A stretch of 64,000 bases of DNA. Source: Sanguinoderma infundibulare. Its lineage: Eukaryota; Basidiomycota; Agaricomycetes; Polyporales; Polyporaceae. This document shows, piece by piece, positions 1-11,616 of the stretch. The stretch spans positions 2,914,001 to 2,978,000 of the forward strand of contig JAVLRN010000002.1 of NCBI GenBank assembly GCA_032821775.1. The letters run 5' to 3'. The position numbers were made by a program, and so were the translations under genes. The first letter of the stretch is position 1; the number at the start of each line of letters is the position of its first letter. The notes below the pieces were generated by a model. That model worked only from the letters and a program-made list of their open reading frames with translations. It was not told where the DNA came from and did no database searches.

Positions 1-2
1 AC

Positions 3-3000
3 AAGAACGACCTGGCCTGTCCCATGTACAAGCAAACGCGGAAGGTGTTCCTCAAAGCGGTACAAACCTTAGTCAATGCACAACTAGAATCGGATGATGG
101 ACATGATGCAGACTCGGAAGACGACGACGAGCAGCCTAATATGACTGCTCATTCAGGAGCCAAACTGGAAACAGATGCACCACATTCCAATTATGAGCAC
201 GAAATGGTCAGTCTCTACCGAGACTCGGATTCGGATTCGGACGAACAATTGCAGGCCATGCACATCACACATACAGCATGGGAGGAAGACCAGGATATCG
301 AGGAAGCTGAACAGATACTTTACAATGTGCACAAACGTATTACACAATCATTCGCCCTCAACATGGAATTACCTCCACGAGCAATGGGCCAAGCGTGGTT
401 ACACGACCCACATGGTCGTGTACTTTCCGATCCGAAGTTCCAACCAGAACACCATCAAGAACGTCATCGACTGCTGTGCGCAGAAGTATCGTACAATGGA
501 ATACCGGTGTATACGTTGTTTGACAGCGGGTGCTCTACAGACATGGGAGCACCCAGCTATGCGTATATCACCAAGGCGGATTGAGTTAAGCTTGATAAAC
601 CTATCGGGTTACAACTCAGAACACGTGGTAGTCGTTCCAACATCAATAACGGCATGAGAGGCACACTATCGGTCGGACCGGTCACAGACAACAACTATTA
701 TATGGATGTTGTTGATATCAACTGATACGACATGATCCTCGGCACACCATTCTTCGCGGCCCACAACGTAATCCTCAACTTCAAAGATCGCACCATTACG
801 GTCGATGGAGTCAAGATCATGGCATATGACCCACTCGAGGAGACAGAGCTTTTGCGAATGCGCTCAGCCGAGTGCAAGAAACACCTCGCTCATCATCTCC
901 TCTCGTCATCATCATCAAAATACTAGAACAATGCAGCGGAGACTTTAGCATCGAAGCCTCCCCATCTCCGCAATGTGCAATATAAGGAGTCTTCAGGAGG
1001 GGAGGGAAACGGCTCACAAGCCACGTCAGCGAGATCAGTTGTTAAGAAACCGCCTAATCAGATGGTATTCGATACAATTGAGTATACCATCCCTGAACGA
1101 CATCAAGGACGCAAATCGAACATACGTATGCCACGAATAGCAGAACAACTCGACCCAATTCGACATTCGTCCAAAGAACCCAAGCGGGACTCATTGGGAC
1201 GACTAGACCCTTTTGGGTTGAACGAATTCTTCTACCATGTAATTAAAGAATGTATGGATGACAAATAAATTCGTTGTACGCACCGCGAGCCTGTCGAACC
1301 CGACAGTGAAGAAGAACACCTGCAACAACTCCGGGACAACTGGTACATGCAGTGCGAGGACATTATGCGCTCGCCGCCTGATGGGCTACCGCCTTGGCGA
1401 GTGGTAAATCACCGCATACTGCTGATCGATAGCAACAAGCAATACAAGTACCGATTACCGAAATGTCTGGAAGCAGTCGAGGAACAATTAGTAGCCAAAA
1501 TCAAACAGTACATGGACGCGTCGTGGTGGTGCCCCGCCCCGGCGACTCAAGCAGCACCGCTGCTGTGTGTGTACAAGAAGGATGGCAAGCTACGAGCTGT
1601 AGTGGATGCAAGACAGAGAAACGACAACACTATCAAGGACGTCACTCCGCTTCCTGACCAGGATTGGATATGTATGGACATTGCTCGAGCAAAATACAGG
1701 TCAAAAATTGATCTGTCCGATGCATACGAGCAAGTGAGAATTGTCGATGAAGATGTGGCTAAAACCGCGTTCACTACACCTTTCGGAACATTCTTCAGTC
1801 TCATTATGCAGCAAGGGGATTGTAACGCACCCGCTACATTCCAACGGCTCATGACAGAGATTTTCCGGGACTTCATCGGTTGCTTTGTACACGTTTATTT
1901 GGATGACATTTTCATGTACTCGGACTCCATACAAGATCACGAACAACATCTCAACATGGTATTTCAGAAGTTACGCGAAGCCAAGCTATACATAAGTCGC
2001 AAGAAATGTGATTTGTATTCGAAACTCCTCGATTGTCTAGGACACCTCATAGACGATCGAGGTTTGCATGCCGATGGAGACAAGATGCGTCGAATTCGTG
2101 AATGGCGAATGCCATGAACATATCACGAAGTCCAACGTTTTCTCAGTCTTGTCAATTACCTTGCGAACTTTATGCCAGACATCAGTGCATACACGTCTCC
2201 ACTTTCGGATATCACTCACAATGATTGACCGTTCGTGTGGCGACCGCTACACCAACACTGTTTTGATATGATCAAGGCCATGGCCTGCAAGGCACCCATC
2301 CTCAAACCAATCGACCATCGTAAATCGGAGCCTATTTGGCTCATATGCGATGCATCCATTCATGGAATCGGAACGCTATATGGACAAGGCAAGGAGTGGC
2401 AAACCTGCCATCCCACTGGGTTCTTATCCAGAAAGTTTTCTTCTGCTCAACAGTCGTATCCGACTTATGAGCAAGAAGCATTAGCAATTCTTGAAGGATT
2501 GAAGAGATGGGAAGACAAGTTATTAGGCCACAAGTTCGTGATCGTAACCGATCATAAGTCTCTCAAATTCTTCAAGAACACACCAGACCCTAGTCCACGG
2601 CGCATCCGCTGGTTGGATTACATGTCCAGGTTCAACTACACAGTACAACATGTTCCTGGAAAGGACAACAAAGTGGCCGATTGCCTTTCTCGTTACTACG
2701 AGAATGACAATGCCGACAATTTTCACCCAATTGACGACTACGTCAATGCAGACGTTCGACTCGATCCCAACTGGGATCATTTACCCGAATTGCGCATTAA
2801 GGAGTTGCGTGCGGGCCGTATCACACGACAGAATCCGGGTGGACTAGAACCAAAGGAGCGCGACATCTTGCACGAATTATGCACGAAGGTCGAATCAAGG
2901 ACTCAAGAAGCTGATGAAATGGCTACAGCTGCTGCTTCTGCCCCACTATCACAACCAGAACCATCCACAGTTCCTCACCAGGAATCGGAAGAACCCAATG

Positions 3001-4621
3001 ACATGCCTACTGTCGCCAACAGCTTGGTGAACAGTCCTTCGCTTAAGACCATGGTCGAAGAGAAGGATGGGTTCATGAAGTACGTATGAGGAAGCTACAA
3101 ACAGGATCCAACATTTTCCAAGGTTTTGAAAAACCCTCAACACCACAAGGCGTTCACCGTAACCGATGGACTGGTGTATACGAAGAATCGAACAGGGGAA
3201 GACGTGTTGTGTTTACCCAAAGGTAAACTAGGCAAACGCTACCTCACTCAGATAGCGATCGACCTGGCACACATCACACTCGGCCATTTTGGATCCCAAA
3301 AGACCTTGGAGTATGTACGCCATTGGTTTTGGTGGCCTACACTCGGCTGAGATGTGGAACGGTTCTGTATCACTTGTACCAAGTGTCAAGCATCCAAGCC
3401 TCGCAATTCGCTTATCGCAGGATTACTTCAGAAGTTACCAACACCCTTGATACCATGGATAGCCATCGCTATGGACTTCGTTGGACCATTTCCCCATGTT
3501 CGAGACTTCGATTACGTGTGGGTTATCGTATGTCGACTAACATCGATGGTTCATCTAATTCCGATATGGACTACACACACTGCGGCCGACCTGGCCCATG
3601 TATATATGCATGAAGTTGTGCGTCTGCACGGCTTGCCCGAATCTATTGTTTCTGACTGTGATCCTAAGTTCACATCGAAATTTTGGCGTGAACTTCATCG
3701 TTTGATGGGAACCCGTCTCCTCATGTCGACCGCTTTTCACCCGCAAACAGATGGGGCGTCCGAGCATACAATACGTTCTGTTAATCAAATTCTGTGCGCA
3801 ACTGTGCAACCGGACCAGAAAGACTGGGTAGACAAGCTACCGCTTGCCGAATTTGCTATCAATTCGTCCGTCAGTGCAACCACTGGCTACGCACCATTCA
3901 AATTGAATTATGGTTACCTTCCGCGTACTATGGCGGGTATTTTGACCAAGACTCCGTTTGAAGGTGTCAAGGCGTTTGCACAAAGAGCAAGGCACAATTT
4001 ATTGATCGCGCACGACTCCATCTTGCAATCGCGCATGACTCCATCCTGCAATCGCGGGTACGGCAGATGCACTATGCAAATCAAGATCGTCAAGCGGGTC
4101 CGGAATACAAGAAAGGCGACAAAGCGTATTTGTCAACTGAAAATCTTCAGTTCACGAAAGGGCGAGGTCGCAAACTACTACCTAAATTTATTGGACCATA
4201 CACTGTACTAGAAGTCGGACCAGATGGGTTAGATTGCACATTGGAGCTACTGCCCGATTTGCAATCTCATCACCCTACATTCCACGTCAAGTTGTTGAGG
4301 GAATATGAAGCAAATGATGAGTTATTGTTTCCCCACCGGGATTCACGAGCATATTACGACATAGGAATTGACCCGGAGCAAGAATGGTTGGTCGAAGAAA
4401 TTTTTGATCACCATTGGAATGGCAACAAAGTCGAGTTTCAAGTACGGTGGACGCACGATGACATTACATGGGAACCTTACGCTAAGTGTAGTAAACTCGC
4501 CGTACTCGACGAGTATCTAAAACTACACGGCGTGGACAAGTGGCAATCGCTACCGAAACCAAAGCAACCGGTTGAAGTGGCACAAAAGTACGCGAATGCA
4601 ACGTGCCAGAAGGACACGTGA
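3..4621 (+). pseudogene. pol: Degenerate pol polyprotein (protease-RT-RNase H-integrase-chromodomain)
   Basis: One frame runs from the window edge to about 4030, interrupted by stops at 582, 723, 924, 1266, 2115, 2226, 3087 and 3348. The aspartic protease has the D-S-G triad near 520. RT (about 1347-2230) keeps the MQQGDCNAPATFQRLM-type block and a Y-L-D-D catalytic box near 1897. RNase H (about 2330-2690) has the D-A-S, E and T-D-H-K-S blocks. The integrase zinc finger spans 3250-3400. The integrase core keeps D (A-M-D-F), D (S-D-C-D-P-K-F) and E (D-G-A-S-E). A frameshift at the 4008-4053 duplication moves the frame to 4067-4621, where a chromodomain ends the protein (W-L-V-E-E-I ... F-Q-V-R-W ... 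T-W-E-P). Apart from stops and frameshift the catalytic residues are intact, so decay looks fairly recent. Confidence 0.93.
4008..4053 (+). repeat. 23-bp tandem duplication that frameshifts integrase
   Basis: Two adjacent 23-bp units (4008-4030 and 4031-4053) differ at only two positions, both C/T. Because 23 is not a multiple of three, the second unit moves pol from its upstream frame into the frame that encodes the integrase C-terminus and chromodomain. Removing one unit would reconnect the two frames, so this is the lesion that splits the ORF. Confidence 0.85.
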
Positions 4622-4828
4622 TCGCATCGAGAAGCAATGATAAGATAACATTGTTCAAGTTGCCACAACCGCGTCGGCAGGGCATGTGACTGTGTCGTGG
4701 AGCACCAAGAACACGTAAGCGCATGCGAGTGAGCCGTGTACTCGACTTGACTGCATCGTCATCAACAACGTCGCTCTCGCCACCACCACCATCACCAACA
4801 TCGTTGCCCATCGCCGCCCCGCCTTATC

Positions 4829-7129
4829 ATGAACCCCAGCAACAACGGCGATTCATCGAATGCTCCCACCAGGGCAGGAGGCAGACAGCCGGAACTTCAC
4901 GAGCTCGTCGAAGAGATGCGTAGGCAAGTGCAAGAGCTGCAACGGCTGCAACAACAGCAGCAGCAGCAGCAACTGATGCCGCAGCAGCAGCAGCAGCAGC
5001 AGTTGCTGCCACAGCAACAACAACAACAGCAGCTGCCATTGGGATTAGGACAGGGAGCAATGGGGTTTTTCGGGGTACCACCTCAGCAGATGGTGCAGCC
5101 GGGAATGTTCCCAGGTATGCCTGACCAGGTGTATGGCCCTCCAACCACTCACACCCTTCCCCAAGCCCCGGTATACCAGATGATACCTTATCCGCTTTTG
5201 GGCGCATCGATGTTTGGGCGACACATTGCTCAGGCGCAGTCTGAGGCCCAACAACGCGAAGAACACGCCATGGAGGGCGTTACACCATCTCTAGGACCCA
5301 CGACCGACTCTTCTCGAGGTCTTGAGGAGGGGAGGGAGTTGATGCAATTACGGGCCGAAAACGTTCGATTGCGCCAATGCATAACCGAAATCAGTCGGGA
5401 GCGCGATCGCTATTATGAAGAAGCAAAGGTTGCCAAAAAGTCGCGCGACCAATACAAGGAGGAGGCTGACAAGGCGGACACAGAGGTTAAACGCCTTTTG
5501 GCCAGATACTCGTGTCCATCAGGCAGGTCGTGATCACGCTCCCCGCATCGTCATCACGATCGTGGACGTCGTGAACCGGACAACCACCACCGTCAACCAA
5601 CGTGACGTGACGCTTCTCCAGAGTGCCGTGTGCATGATCGGTACCACCGCCCAGCCACATCATACCACACACAGCTGGACCCGGAGTCACCTTGCACCCA
5701 ACGACCACCACCATTGCCGTATGGCACAGGAGTCAACCTCCCACGATCGCCATCACGATCATCGTCCATGTCGCACCGTGGATGGCTCCCCGCCTCTTCT
5801 CCTTCATATCAACCTCCTCATCAAGTACCATTCTTGTCGCAACCGGCGACAACAGCTACACAACCGTCCCCTCCTATTGAACAAGTCATGACAAGCAGGC
5901 CACCGCCTGTTACGACAGGACAACGAGAGCCATCATACGACTCGTACTTGGAGGGTGATGACGACGATGCGGATGAACTGGTGTTCGACTCCAAGAAGGC
6001 GAACCAACGATAGGCAAACATGTACATGCGCAAGGGTATCCGAAACACAACCCGACCAGGCGTCGCACGCCAGCCCCAGATCCGCCCGTCCACAGTTCAC
6101 CTGCACATCGGCGGTGGACCCCTGGATGCACCACAAGTCCCCAGTGGGCGTAGGGAGGACTTCAATCCACTCCCACCGGTGTGGCTGGAGGACACGAATG
6201 TAAGATTGGCAGACTCTTGGAGTTCGTACGTCCCCGTCACCACGGCCCAAGCAACGGAGTTGATGCATTCCGCCTGTGACCATGGTGCGGGAGTGCGGGC
6301 GCGTGTGGAAGATCTCTTGTTCCAATACGACAATTGAGGGGAGTTGGCGGGGATTCATGGGATGAACGTCATCAAGAACAATTGGCGCAATCCTATGAAC
6401 CACCTGGGGTCCAGCAGTGCTACCGCGCATGCCGACCAACCCAAGATCAGGCAACCGCAACATGGCGACCCGCCAGAAGCATGGTTGGCATACTACTGTG
6501 CGGTCCCCACCCAACGTCCGGAATACCTTCCTGGTCATTTCGAGGATGGTATGCCATCATTGGACCACATCCGTGGTCACGAATTGATGCGCTGCATCGT
6601 ACCCCGTCATTTCGTGCAACAGAATTCCGGACGCACGGCATTCGTCAACCAAATAACGACGATGTTCTCCATTCCCGGTCTCTACAAGGCAATAGTTCAA
6701 CGAGGAGGTTACCCGGTCGGCAAGACCGAGAACATTCACATATACCCATTCTCCAACACTTCGAACATCACCATGTTCGAAATCGCATTTTGGTTTGCCC
6801 ACTGTGGCCTATCGGCTGCTAACATCGTACTATTCGAATCCATCACGTGGCGTCATAGGAACCTGTCATTGGAGCGTCGGGATGCAGGAAACCGAGATCC
6901 TTACCGAATGTCCCCAATCAACATATACGACGTCCTTGACATTCCAACGCGCCAACAAGTGGTTGCAGGGTTCATAGGGATGGGCAACCAACATCCATCC
7001 CTATACCTGGAAACGGACGTAGAGATGCAGGATGCCAACGCGCCGGCGGATCAGCCTGGCGGATCACAGGACGAGGGAGCGAAACCGCCTTCCCCCGGAC
7101 CTTCGAACTCTACTCCTCCATCGGCGTAG
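4829..7129 (+). pseudogene. Retroelement ORF downstream of pol, unknown function (Q-rich, coiled coil, basic linker, C-terminal domain)
   Basis: A single frame of 767 codons, same strand as pol, lies between pol and the LTR. It is interrupted by TGA at 5531, TGA at 5603, TAG at 6011 and TGA at 6335; each becomes an Arg or Gln codon if T is read as an older C. In order: Glu/Arg-rich start with a likely short coiled coil, polyglutamine tract (about 4940-5035), Pro/Met-rich stretch, a second strongly charged coiled coil (about 5325-5510), an Arg/Ser/His-rich basic linker (about 5510-5620), a Pro-rich region, and a compact C-terminal region (about 6360-6990) with Trp, Tyr and Cys. The tail is acidic and Pro-rich. 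I see no signal peptide or membrane helix, so it does not look like an envelope protein despite its position. I do not recognise the family. It could be a displaced gag-like structural protein. Confidence 0.75.
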
Positions 7130-7337
7130 ATCGCAGCAGACACGGTTAATCTCCTTATGGGGCTCTGCCGTCGTCCAAGGATACTTGAGGATTCCGCCCG
7201 ACTAATCTCCTTACAGGGCTCTGGTTGTTGACGCTTCGAGTATAGTACCATTTTCTTGGCATGCATATCTTTCATCAAGAACAGTATCATTCACCATAAT
7301 CATCACCAACACATATTGGAGAACCTGACAAGGTTCT
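7130..7337 (+). other. Non-coding leader to the 3' LTR
   Basis: Short untranslated stretch between the second ORF and the polypurine tract. It contains an imperfect direct repeat (T-A-A-T-C-T-C-C-T-T-A followed by GGGCTCTG) near 7146 and 7203. No coding potential is seen. Confidence 0.5.
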
Positions 7338-7349
7338 AAAGGGGGAGAA
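7338..7349 (+). other. Polypurine tract
   Basis: AAAGGGGGAGAA directly abuts the LTR start TGTAAC. An uninterrupted purine run immediately 5' of a TG-starting LTR is the expected plus-strand priming site. Confidence 0.9.
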
Positions 7350-7569
7350 TGTAACAAATCGAGTTATCTTGGCATCATTAGATTATATAACGGACTATCA
7401 TTAATTACCCGTGGTTAGGCGCGTGCCATATCTGACATGCGCCGGGACGTGGCGAGGCAGCCTTTCACCACGTCCACCACGACTCGTATCTTGTACTATT
7501 CTCGAATAGAGATTGGTTCAGTGTACGTTTCGGGCGTGTGTGAATTGGGCGACCCTCAACAGTATTACA
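7350..7569 (+). repeat. 3' LTR
   Basis: The 220-bp segment begins TGTAA and ends TTACA, giving the short inverted TG...CA termini of an LTR, and follows the polypurine tract without a gap. A TATA-like stretch (TTATATAA) sits near 7383-7391. The matching 5' LTR is outside the window, so the right-hand border rests on the terminal inverted repeat alone. Confidence 0.8.
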
Positions 7570-8108
7570 CACCCCGCCGCCGTCCGATCCCTCGTTCAGG
7601 TTCAGAAATTCACCGCAGCGTGGATGCGTTCAAGGGGCGTATCGAGCCCGGGCGTCGGTATTCGACGCGACTGGCGGCCCAGAGTTCGCTGCAATTGAGG
7701 AGCCCATGGAAACGCCCAGGATGCGCTGGACGTCGGCGCACATAGCCTGCGCCGGAGAAATGGAGAGGTCCGCTTGACGGTGCGTCGGTGTGCGATGTTA
7801 CCGTCACAGCGCATGCACAGTGCTCATCCCTCTCTCTTCGAATTCGTCTCGGTTCTGCAGAGTATCGCCATACGCTCAACCGCTCCACGTGCGAGTTTGG
7901 AAACAGCCAGTGCACGTTATCCACTTCTGCACTGTTATGGTCGAGACACACCACAAGGCAACCGAACTTTGCGTTCCGGTCTATATGGGTGTCATGGTCT
8001 TGTACCCTACGGCTGGGTACAACTACAAGACCAGGGGAGGCCTAGTGCTGCCATAGCAATTAGCGTTAATTCGACACGAATGGATGTCGAGATAGGTGCT
8101 CAGGCTGT
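7570..8108. other. Intergenic, no gene seen
   Basis: Between the LTR and the first F-box pseudogene. Several short ORFs overlap on both strands but none has a protein-like composition or recognisable motif. Confidence 0.5.
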
Positions 8109-8640
8109 ATGTCTCCTTCGGACGGTCACCATCCTCGCCAGTCTTCACCCTGCCTCTGGTCCAAATCGTTCAAGGAGTATCGCAACATCTGCGATCTACC
8201 TGTGGAACTCTTGGATATAATAATCTCACATGTGCCGGATCCAGAGGACGGTAGATGGACACTCGAGTCATGCACCCTCGTGCCCCGCTGCCTGCGCGCA
8301 GTGTCTCTCGAATACTACTTCGGCGCACACTGGCAATGTTGCTCTATCGTATCCTTCGACCACCTCTTGTCCTTTCTACAGGCCTATCCCAGGGTTGGTC
8401 AGAAGACTGAAGGGCTAGTTCTGTCCGAAGTAGAGCAAGATGTTGGGCGGATCCGGCATCTCGCGACCTCCCGCGACAACTTTGGTGGCCGCTCTCATGC
8501 AGCTCTGCCCAATCTCCAAAGCTTATTCCTCGGGACTTTCGCGTACTCCCTAACCGTGGCCAACGGTACAGCTGGCCCCGAGCCGAACATACGGTACCGT
8601 CGGTTTCCACCAAAACTTCCCTTTGCAATCAGCCTCCGCA
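8109..8640 (+). pseudogene. F-box protein fragment (paralogue A)
   Basis: The start (Met-Ser-Pro-Ser...) and the following D-L-P-V-E-L-L-D-I-I-I-S-H motif match the F-box of the intact paralogue at 24992-26256. The matching text continues through the L-V-P-R-C-L-R-A-V-S and S-F-D-H-L-L-S-F-L-Q segments. Around 8500 the homologous V-A-A-L-M-Q-L text switches frame: one base is missing before the P-N-L-Q-S-L segment. Homology ends near 8570, so about the C-terminal two thirds of the gene is absent. F-box proteins bind Skp1 and present substrates to SCF ubiquitin ligases, but this copy cannot encode a complete one. Confidence 0.75.
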
Positions 8641-8710
8641 ATACCCACGTCGTCCAACATTGTATCCCACCACTTTGTCGGATGACATATGATCTGCCAT
8701 CATTATCATC

Positions 8711-8938
8711 ATGTCCTTCTACACCTCCAACCCGTCCTCGCCCATCGCGAGCTTCTTCCTGACGGGGCCCGCGTCCCCGCACGCGTTCTCGTCCTTTCAC
8801 CAGGACCCGCACACCACGCACTCCATGTTCACCGCCTTTGGCTCGGGCTCCTCCGCGCACAACGCTGCACAGGGCCGCGCGATCGCCATGGCCTGTGCAG
8901 GCCACCAGACGTCGATGAAGAAGTCGAAGTCGAAGTGA
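8711..8938 (+). CDS. Small Ser/His-rich hypothetical protein, 75 aa
   Basis: An uninterrupted ORF starts at an ATG in a fair context and ends with a Lys/Ser tail. It is rich in Ser, Ala, His and Phe and lacks a signal peptide or membrane helix. It lies 70 bp beyond the point where F-box homology is lost and is more GC-rich at third positions than its surroundings. I do not recognise it. It may be a real short gene, the last exon of something rearranged, or chance. Confidence 0.35.
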   Translation: MSFYTSNPSSPIASFFLTGPASPHAFSSFHQDPHTTHSMFTAFGSGSSAHNAAQGRAIAMACAGHQTSMKKSKSK

Positions 8939-10543
8939 ACAGCTCCTCTCGTCTCGCTGCGACGCGTGGGGGTTCGAGGTGTGTGCGGTTGCCTTCGTCC
9001 GCGACAAGACGACACCTCGGCCGCACCCCACATCGTCACGCTTCCCGCCTGGGACGTTCCCGCTGTGTTTCTATGACCATGACCCACCCACCAGCGTCCA
9101 ATGTCATGCTCCCCGCACCGGAGGCGGCGTGTTATCCCCGTGCCCACCGACGGCGATGCCACCACCCAATTCCGCAAGCTAGATGGGTCAATTATTTGTA
9201 CTTGAACGAGACCGCATCTGCACCGAGATAGCCTGAGTATCATTCCGATCCTTGTAGTTCCTCCAAACGAAAATGTTACGAGTGCTGGATGACAGCAAAA
9301 GTTTTATGATTTATGACGAGAGAGGGATACATAGGAAGATGACGGAACGAGAAACCAGAGAGATACAGAAAATAAATGTTCCGCCCCGATCACCAACAAC
9401 CCATGGCGACTACGCCGTTGACCACCAATCCTTTCCCGCTCGCTGCAGCCGAAGGCGCGCGAGCGCGAAAGGGAGCTTTATTTCCCGTCGACCGCGCCCG
9501 AAGGCACGCGCACAGGGCGACGAAGCTGGGGGCGACGAAGCTGGGGGCGACGACGCAGGTTCTGCAGCAGCCGTCGTCAGGAGCAAGAGCTTTGGAATTG
9601 TTCGCATGCGCAAGCTCACCTCGAGAGGCGGCCCAGACCTCGAGTCAGGCGCTCTTGAGGACCCTGCGGACGCGCGGAGGTGGACGTCGTTGGTGATGGT
9701 GCCGCCAACGGCGGCGGCGGATGCACCGGAGGGCATATAGACCGTGGAGGCGCGAGCCACGGTCCGAGCCCGAGATGAGGGTGTCTGGAGGACGAGTAGG
9801 ATGGAAGAAGTAGCGCTTCATAGCGGGCAAGAGGGAAAGGCACACGCGAGCTGCTGGTGGTGTGAGGTGAGGAGCGGTAGGCGTACTGGACAGGTCCTTA
9901 TACTATCGCTCGTCGGGCCCGAGGCTGACATCGTCGCTCTGGGCGAGATATTCTTGGTTGCCGGCCCTTCACATGTGCGGCATAATCTCCGTTTCTGTCT
10001 TAAAGCATGCGCTGGTCAATGCGAAGTAGGACTCATGTTGCGGACAGCCAGTCTACCTTCGACATTCCGCATTCGCACTCAATATTCCATAGCGTGCGAG
10101 ACTATTATTTGTCCTTCTCACCTTCTGAGTACAAAGATGTGATGCTTTCCTCAATATCCGGGTCAACTTTTACTGAAATTCAGTCCGCGTCATCTCATTG
10201 TCATCCCCATATATTAGCTTGTTACCGCGAAGCGTCGCGGGCGCACAACGAACCCGCAAAATCGTGACGCCGCCTCGCATCGTCCTGTCTGAGTTGCCCT
10301 GCTATTTCACAGTTTTCAAACTATACTACACTCCCACAATTTTCTGTGTTGTGCTCGTGTTCAGAGAACATGCATACCACCTGCTCAGATAGGAGTAAGT
10401 CTTCTCCTGATTATCTACCAGGCTATTGATTTTAATTCATGCGATCCCCAAGACTTTCAACAAAGATGGGGTGTTTGTTTCGATCTTCACGAGGGAACGC
10501 ACCTTCGGTGAGGCCGGTGTGCGATGTTGAATTAGGCGCTGAC
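8939..10543. other. Intergenic; possible short minus-strand ORF but no supported gene
   Basis: A 116-codon ORF on the minus strand (9410-9760) has an Ala/Ser/Pro-rich N-terminus and overlaps a plus-strand ORF (9273-9740). Neither carries a recognisable domain. A 15-bp unit (GACGAAGCTGGGGGC) is repeated near 9519-9550. The rest is AT-richer and looks non-coding. Confidence 0.35.
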
Positions 10544-11529
10544 ATGTCTTTTTCAACCATCACCACCGACTCGCCCGAGCTCGTATCAGCAGGTGTCGCA
10601 CCCTGTGTGATTTACATGTAGAGCTGCTCTTCATGGTAATATCCCACTTCGAACGCGACTGGTTGACATTGAGGGCATGCGCTCTTGCATGCCCCTGTCT
10701 ACGCGCCGTAGCTATCGTGTACATCTTCTCGAATGGCTTATGCGTTTACGGCATCGGCTCGTTCGACCACCCCATATCCTTCCTACAAGCCCATCCAGCA
10801 ATTTGCGGGAAGATTCTAAGACTTAGTCTTTTGGGCCAGTTCGACAAGGACTACTATATCCCTCTTACCCTTCTTCACAATGGGGTGGTGGCCACGCTCA
10901 TACAGCTCTTGCCTAACCTCTTGTCCTTAGATCTTGGGTTCTTCATATACCAGCTCCCCAACCACACGACCCTGAAGTTGATTGAGAGCTGCACCCCAGG
11001 CCCATTCCACCTCCAGTCACTCTCGTTTGGCACGAGGCCCGTCACCACAAATCTTCGATATCCGAAGGCCTATTCCGCATCCTTTCCCTCTTCTCGATCG
11101 ACGAACTCGACATCTCTAATAGCAGGGGAGATTTCAGCAAGTCTCTGTCACTCCGTCCCACTTTCCTTCATCGCCCTCTGAGGATCAAGAACATCAGGTT
11201 CCCGATAGCATCGAATCCCGGTGCTGAGTCTCGCTGGTACAGGAATGCTCTCTCAAGCGTCGAAGACGTTGCGCGTGATCACGGTATGTCTCCACGGTAT
11301 TCCCCGGGTGGCCGCCTTGAATAATCGACGGATGTTACGGCTGCAAGAGTTCGACAAAGCAATCACGCCAGACAAGTTCCGAGTCCCCGCTATGGAAGAA
11401 GTCCTTCTCCAAATCGGACCATACTGGAATTTGATGTCGCAGCACCATTGGCAAGACATGGTCGGTGCGGTATAAGAGATCTTATCTGGTCTCCACTCAC
11501 GAGGGTTTCTCAAAATTAAGGATTATTGA
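10544..11529 (+). pseudogene. F-box protein pseudogene (paralogue B)
   Basis: The start aligns with Met-Ser-Pro-Ser of the family, followed by a frameshift. The F-box then reads R-T-L-C-D-L-H-V-E-L-L, with His replacing the usual Pro. The leucine-rich middle follows (about 10750-11060), then another frame change near 11050. Near 11215 the text jumps to the C-terminal L-S-L-A-G-T-G-M-L-S-Q-A-S block, so a stretch encoding roughly 100 residues and the family's conserved intron is missing. A TAA at 11473 replaces the conserved Gln of the C-terminal V-Q-K/E segment. Three or more independent lesions make it a dead copy. Confidence 0.82.
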
Positions 11530-11616
11530 AAGGAGGCACACGACTTGCGGTGGCCCAGGCGGCTGCCATCCAGTGGAGGATGCAGTGATTGGGCACACGA
11601 ATCAATAGGCGCCTAA

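Larger units (their letters stand above)
1..7569 (+). mobile_element. Ty3/gypsy chromovirus (LTR retrotransposon), 5'-truncated by the window and inactivated
   Basis: The element reads protease, reverse transcriptase, RNase H, integrase, chromodomain, a second long ORF, polypurine tract, then a 220-bp LTR. That domain order is Ty3/gypsy, and the chromodomain places it in the chromoviruses. The 5' LTR, primer-binding site and gag are left of base 1. The pol frame stays open to the window edge upstream of the first ATG. Pol is broken by eight in-frame stops and one frameshift, the downstream ORF by four stops, so no protein can be made from this copy. No target-site duplication can be checked without the 5' end. 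The insertion lies next to a truncated F-box pseudogene. Confidence 0.95.

Noticed and set aside
4829..7129. Envelope-like protein in the post-pol ORF
   Set aside because: No signal peptide, no membrane helix and no Cys pattern of an envelope; composition is Q-rich and charged instead.
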